DNA of 5,891 nucleotides, from the NCBI GenBank assembly GCA_016177905.1, contig JACOUK010000012.1, positions 1 through 5,891 on the forward strand. Direction: 5' to 3'. Positions 3,615 through 5,891 of the stretch are shown one piece after another (position 1 is the first letter of the stretch; every line of letters starts with the position of its first letter). Both the position numbers and the translations under genes were made by a program. The notes below the pieces were generated by a model that was given only the letters and a program-made list of their open reading frames with translations, did no database searches and was not told the origin of the DNA. This DNA is from Candidatus Spechtiibacteriota bacterium. GTDB taxonomy: Bacteria; Patescibacteriota; Minisyncoccia; Spechtbacterales; HO2-43-30.

Positions 3615-5891
3615 GAATTCTTACAGGACTAATATCAAAGACAAGGACAGGGCATCTCGCAAAGAAGACCGGGTGCTCCACGTAGAGGATGTTATCGGAG
3701 TGTTGTATGAAATTATACGGATGAATAATGATCCGGAGGCAAACCCCGATGACATTGATCATTTGGGGAATCGAAGAGTGCGAGCAGTGGGAGAATTGCT
3801 GCAAAATAGGCTCCGCATCGGCCTTACGCGAATGGAGAGAATTATTCGCGACAAGATGTCAACACTCGATCAGGCGACCTTAACACCCTCCCAGCTTATA
3901 AACGCTCGGCCGGTAATGGCGATTGTGCGCGAGTTTTTCACTACCGGACAGCTTTCACAGTTTATGGATAACGCGAATCCGCTCTCGGAGCTTGAGCATA
4001 AACGAAGACTTTCGGCGACGGGTCCCGGAGGGCTGACAAGAGAGCGAGCCGGATTTGAAGTCCGCGATGTGCAACCGTCTCACTATGGACGGATTTGTCC
4101 GATACAAACGCCCGAAGGTCCCAATATCGGCCTTGTGGGGCATCTTGCTTCGTATGCCCGGCTTAATGAATTCGGATTTCTTGAGACCCCTTATTTTAAG
4201 GTGAAAGATGGAAAAATCACCGGAGAAATCGAGTACCTGAACGCTCATCAGGAAGAGCGCATGAATATCGCTTCAGGGGACGTACAAGTAGACAGTGATA
4301 ACCGCATCGCGGGAAAATTCGTGAGAGCGCGCGTCAGAGGCACTCCCGGTCTTATTGAGAAAGCCAAGGTGCAATATGTTGACGTTTCAGCACAACAGGC
4401 AATTTCTGTCGCGACCGCGCTTATTCCGTTTCTTGAACATGACGACGCGAACCGAGCTCTCATGGGCTCAAACATGCAAAGGCAGGCGGTGCCGTGCGTT
4501 CGCCCAGTCGCTCCATACGTCAGAACCGGCCTTGAAGAGCGAGTCGCGAACGATTCCGGCCTTGTGGCTGTTGCCGAGGAGGATGGAGAGGTTCAAGAGG
4601 CGGACGCGAATCACATAAAAATAAAAGTGAAAAGTGAAAAATTAAAAGCGAGAAGTCAGTTTAGCGAATATCCGCTGGATACGTTTAAGCGATCAAATCA
4701 ATACACGGTTATTCATCAAAAAGCATTGGTGAAGCCGGGTGATACGGTAAAGAAAGGAGAGGTGATTGCCGACGGTTCAGCTGTGGATCACGGAGTGCTG
4801 GCCCTGGGAAGGAATATTTTGACGGCCTTTGTGTCATGGCGCGGAAATAATTTTGAGGACGCGGTTGTGATTTCCGAAAAACTTGTGCGCGACGACGTGT
4901 TTTCTTCAATTCATATCGAAGACTTTTCGATTGACGTGCGGGAAACAAAACTAGGTCCCGAGCTTACGACATGCGATATTCCGAATGTCTCCGAAGAAAA
5001 ACTCGGCAATCTTGACGAGGAGGGGATTATACGAATAGGCGCGTATGTGGAGGCGGGGGATATTCTCGTGGGAAAGATTTCTCCAAAAGGGGAAGCGGAT
5101 CTTACTCCCGAAGAGCGGCTTTTGCGCGCGATTTTTGGAGAAAAAGCGCGGGATATCAAAGATACTTCTCTCACTGTTCCTCACGGAAAGAGAGGGCGGG
5201 TAGTGGGGGTGCGTATATTTTCCCGAGACGCGGGCGACCGGTTGCCGCCCGGTGTCATAAAATCGGTTCAAATAGAAATCGTGCAGCTGCGGAAAATCGG
5301 AGCGGGAGATAAAATCGCTGGCCGCCACGGAAATAAGGGAGTAATCGCTCGCGTTCTTCCGGAGCAGGAGATGCCGTATCTTCCGGATGGCACGCCAGTA
5401 GAACTTGTCATGGATCCTCTCGGAGTTCCATCGCGCATGAATATCGGGCAAATCCTTGAGTGTCATCTTGGTTGGGCGGCTCATGCGGGGGGATATAACG
5501 CGGTGACTCCAGCTCTTTCGGGAGCTACGGAAGATGAAATAAGAGCCGAGCTTACAGCCGCCGGATTATCGGAAGATGGCCAAGTAACTCTCTACGACGG
5601 ATACACGGGATTGCCATTCGAGAACAAGGTGACAGTGGGGTACATGTACATAATGAAACTTATCCATATGGTGGAAGATAAGATTCATATGAGAGCCATT
5701 GGGCCGTATTCTTTGATTACCCAGCAGCCTCTTTCGGGAAAGGCGCAGTTTGGAGGCCAGAGGTTTGGAGAAATGGAAGTATGGGCGCTTGAAGGATATG
5801 GCGCTCCTCACACGCTGCAGGAAATTTTGACTGTCAAATCTGATGATGTGATGGGCCGCTCCGCCGCGTACGAAAGCATTATCAAGGGAGA
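3592..5891 (+). CDS. rpoB: RNA polymerase subunit beta, C-terminal fragment (3' partial)
   Basis: This frame is open from 3496 to the window end. ATG 3592, preceded by GGTGGA, is the only credible start, and beta homology begins with it (about 3598). Conserved blocks: DDIDHLGNRRVR (3748-3783, fork loop region); the rifampicin region (3940-4020) with D516, H526, R529 and S531 kept (E. coli numbering); GPGGLTRERAGFEVRDV; TPEGPNIGL; IPFLEHDDANRALMGSNMQR; NNFEDA with the E813/D814 pair (4855-4860); GDKIAGRHGNKG (5308-5340) with the two active-centre lysines corresponding to K1065 and K1073; and QQPLSGKAQFGGQRFGEMEV. The large E. coli insertion before the GDK block is absent, as in many compact bacteria. 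Only the last few tens of residues lie beyond the window. The block between FGTVEDG and MEQRLG, with the family's RPG-D/E-PPT and RYDL..VGR motifs, is missing in all frames. rpoC would be expected downstream. Confidence 0.92.
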   Translation, partial: MEQRLGDENSYRTNIKDKDRASRKEDRVLHVEDVIGVLYEIIRMNNDPEANPDDIDHLGNRRVRAVGELLQNRLRIGLTRMERIIRDKMSTLDQATLTPSQLINARPVMAIVREFFTTGQLSQFMDNANPLSELEHKRRLSATGPGGLTRERAGFEVRDVQPSHYGRICPIQTPEGPNIGLVGHLASYARLNEFGFLETPYFKVKDGKITGEIEYLNAHQEERMNIASGDVQVDSDNRIAGKFVRARVRGTPGLIEKAKVQYVDVSAQQAISVATALIPFLEHDDANRALMGSNMQRQAVPCVRPVAPYVRTGLEERVANDSGLVAVAEEDGEVQEADANHIKIKVKSEKLKARSQFSEYPLDTFKRSNQYTVIHQKALVKPGDTVKKGEVIADGSAVDHGVLALGRNILTAFVSWRGNNFEDAVVISEKLVRDDVFSSIHIEDFSIDVRETKLGPELTTCDIPNVSEEKLGNLDEEGIIRIGAYVEAGDILVGKISPKGEADLTPEERLLRAIFGEKARDIKDTSLTVPHGKRGRVVGVRIFSRDAGDRLPPGVIKSVQIEIVQLRKIGAGDKIAGRHGNKGVIARVLPEQEMPYLPDGTPVELVMDPLGVPSRMNIGQILECHLGWAAHAGGYNAVTPALSGATEDEIRAELTAAGLSEDGQVTLYDGYTGLPFENKVTVGYMYIMKLIHMVEDKIHMRAIGPYSLITQQPLSGKAQFGGQRFGEMEVWALEGYGAPHTLQEILTVKSDDVMGRSAAYESIIKG

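Noticed and set aside
3598..3620. Programmed +1 frameshift like that of prfB at the TGA of the rpoB fragment
   Set aside because: There is no CTT-TGA-C slip site and no closely spaced Shine-Dalgarno trigger. Slipping would not restore the missing conserved block.
3612..3632. TGA read as glycine (code 25, as in some CPR lineages)
   Set aside because: Reading through TGA 3612 meets TAA at 3630-3632 after five more codons and does not reach the RpoB frame. TGA also ends the first gene at 202.
4951..5484. 177-codon minus-strand ORF
   Set aside because: It lies opposite highly conserved rpoB sequence and has no domain pattern of its own.

Overview
The window reads like a compact, reduced bacterial genome of the Patescibacteria/CPR type, most likely Parcubacteria-like. 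I infer this from memory of protein families, not from a search. The RNA polymerase beta subunit lacks the large insertions of the E. coli protein. Upstream of it is a polytopic Wzy/O-antigen-ligase-like protein with a TPR tail, a common CPR architecture. Intergenic spaces are short and Shine-Dalgarno signals are poor.

Layout. Bases 1-202 (+) are the Ser/Thr/Ala-rich C-terminal end of an unidentified protein. Bases 203-525 hold no credible protein gene but are dense in RNA signals on the minus strand. There is a 68-nt tRNA-like element (425 to 358) with a textbook T arm and acceptor stem but no normal anticodon arm. It is followed by a perfect TTGACA-18-TATAAT promoter, and then by a predicted RNA of about 72 nt ending in an intrinsic terminator. 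The exposed 5' tail of that RNA is perfectly complementary over 14 nt to the tRNA-like element, at the place where an anticodon arm should be. This is the most novel-looking part of the window.

Bases 526-2812 (+) are a membrane Wzy-like/TPR gene, split by a frame change near 880-902 where a stretch of the family seems to be missing. Its first cytoplasmic or periplasmic loop after the break carries an unusual cluster of very strong, mutually exclusive hairpins (1033-1118). Bases 2825-2853 are a near-consensus promoter driving a leader of about 115 nt with a small GNRA hairpin.

Bases 2976-5891 (+) are rpoB, cut off by the window end. It too is broken, by a frame change at about 3590-3614, where a conserved block of roughly 60-70 residues is absent. 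rpoB is normally essential, so two adjacent genes with the same kind of lesion, next to a shortened tRNA-like element, raise two readings. The sequence may contain assembly or sequencing deletions, or the locus may be genuinely degenerate or duplicated. A natural split RpoB is less likely because the missing block is conserved.

Apart from their position, nothing in the sequence links the functions of the two large genes. Each has its own promoter.
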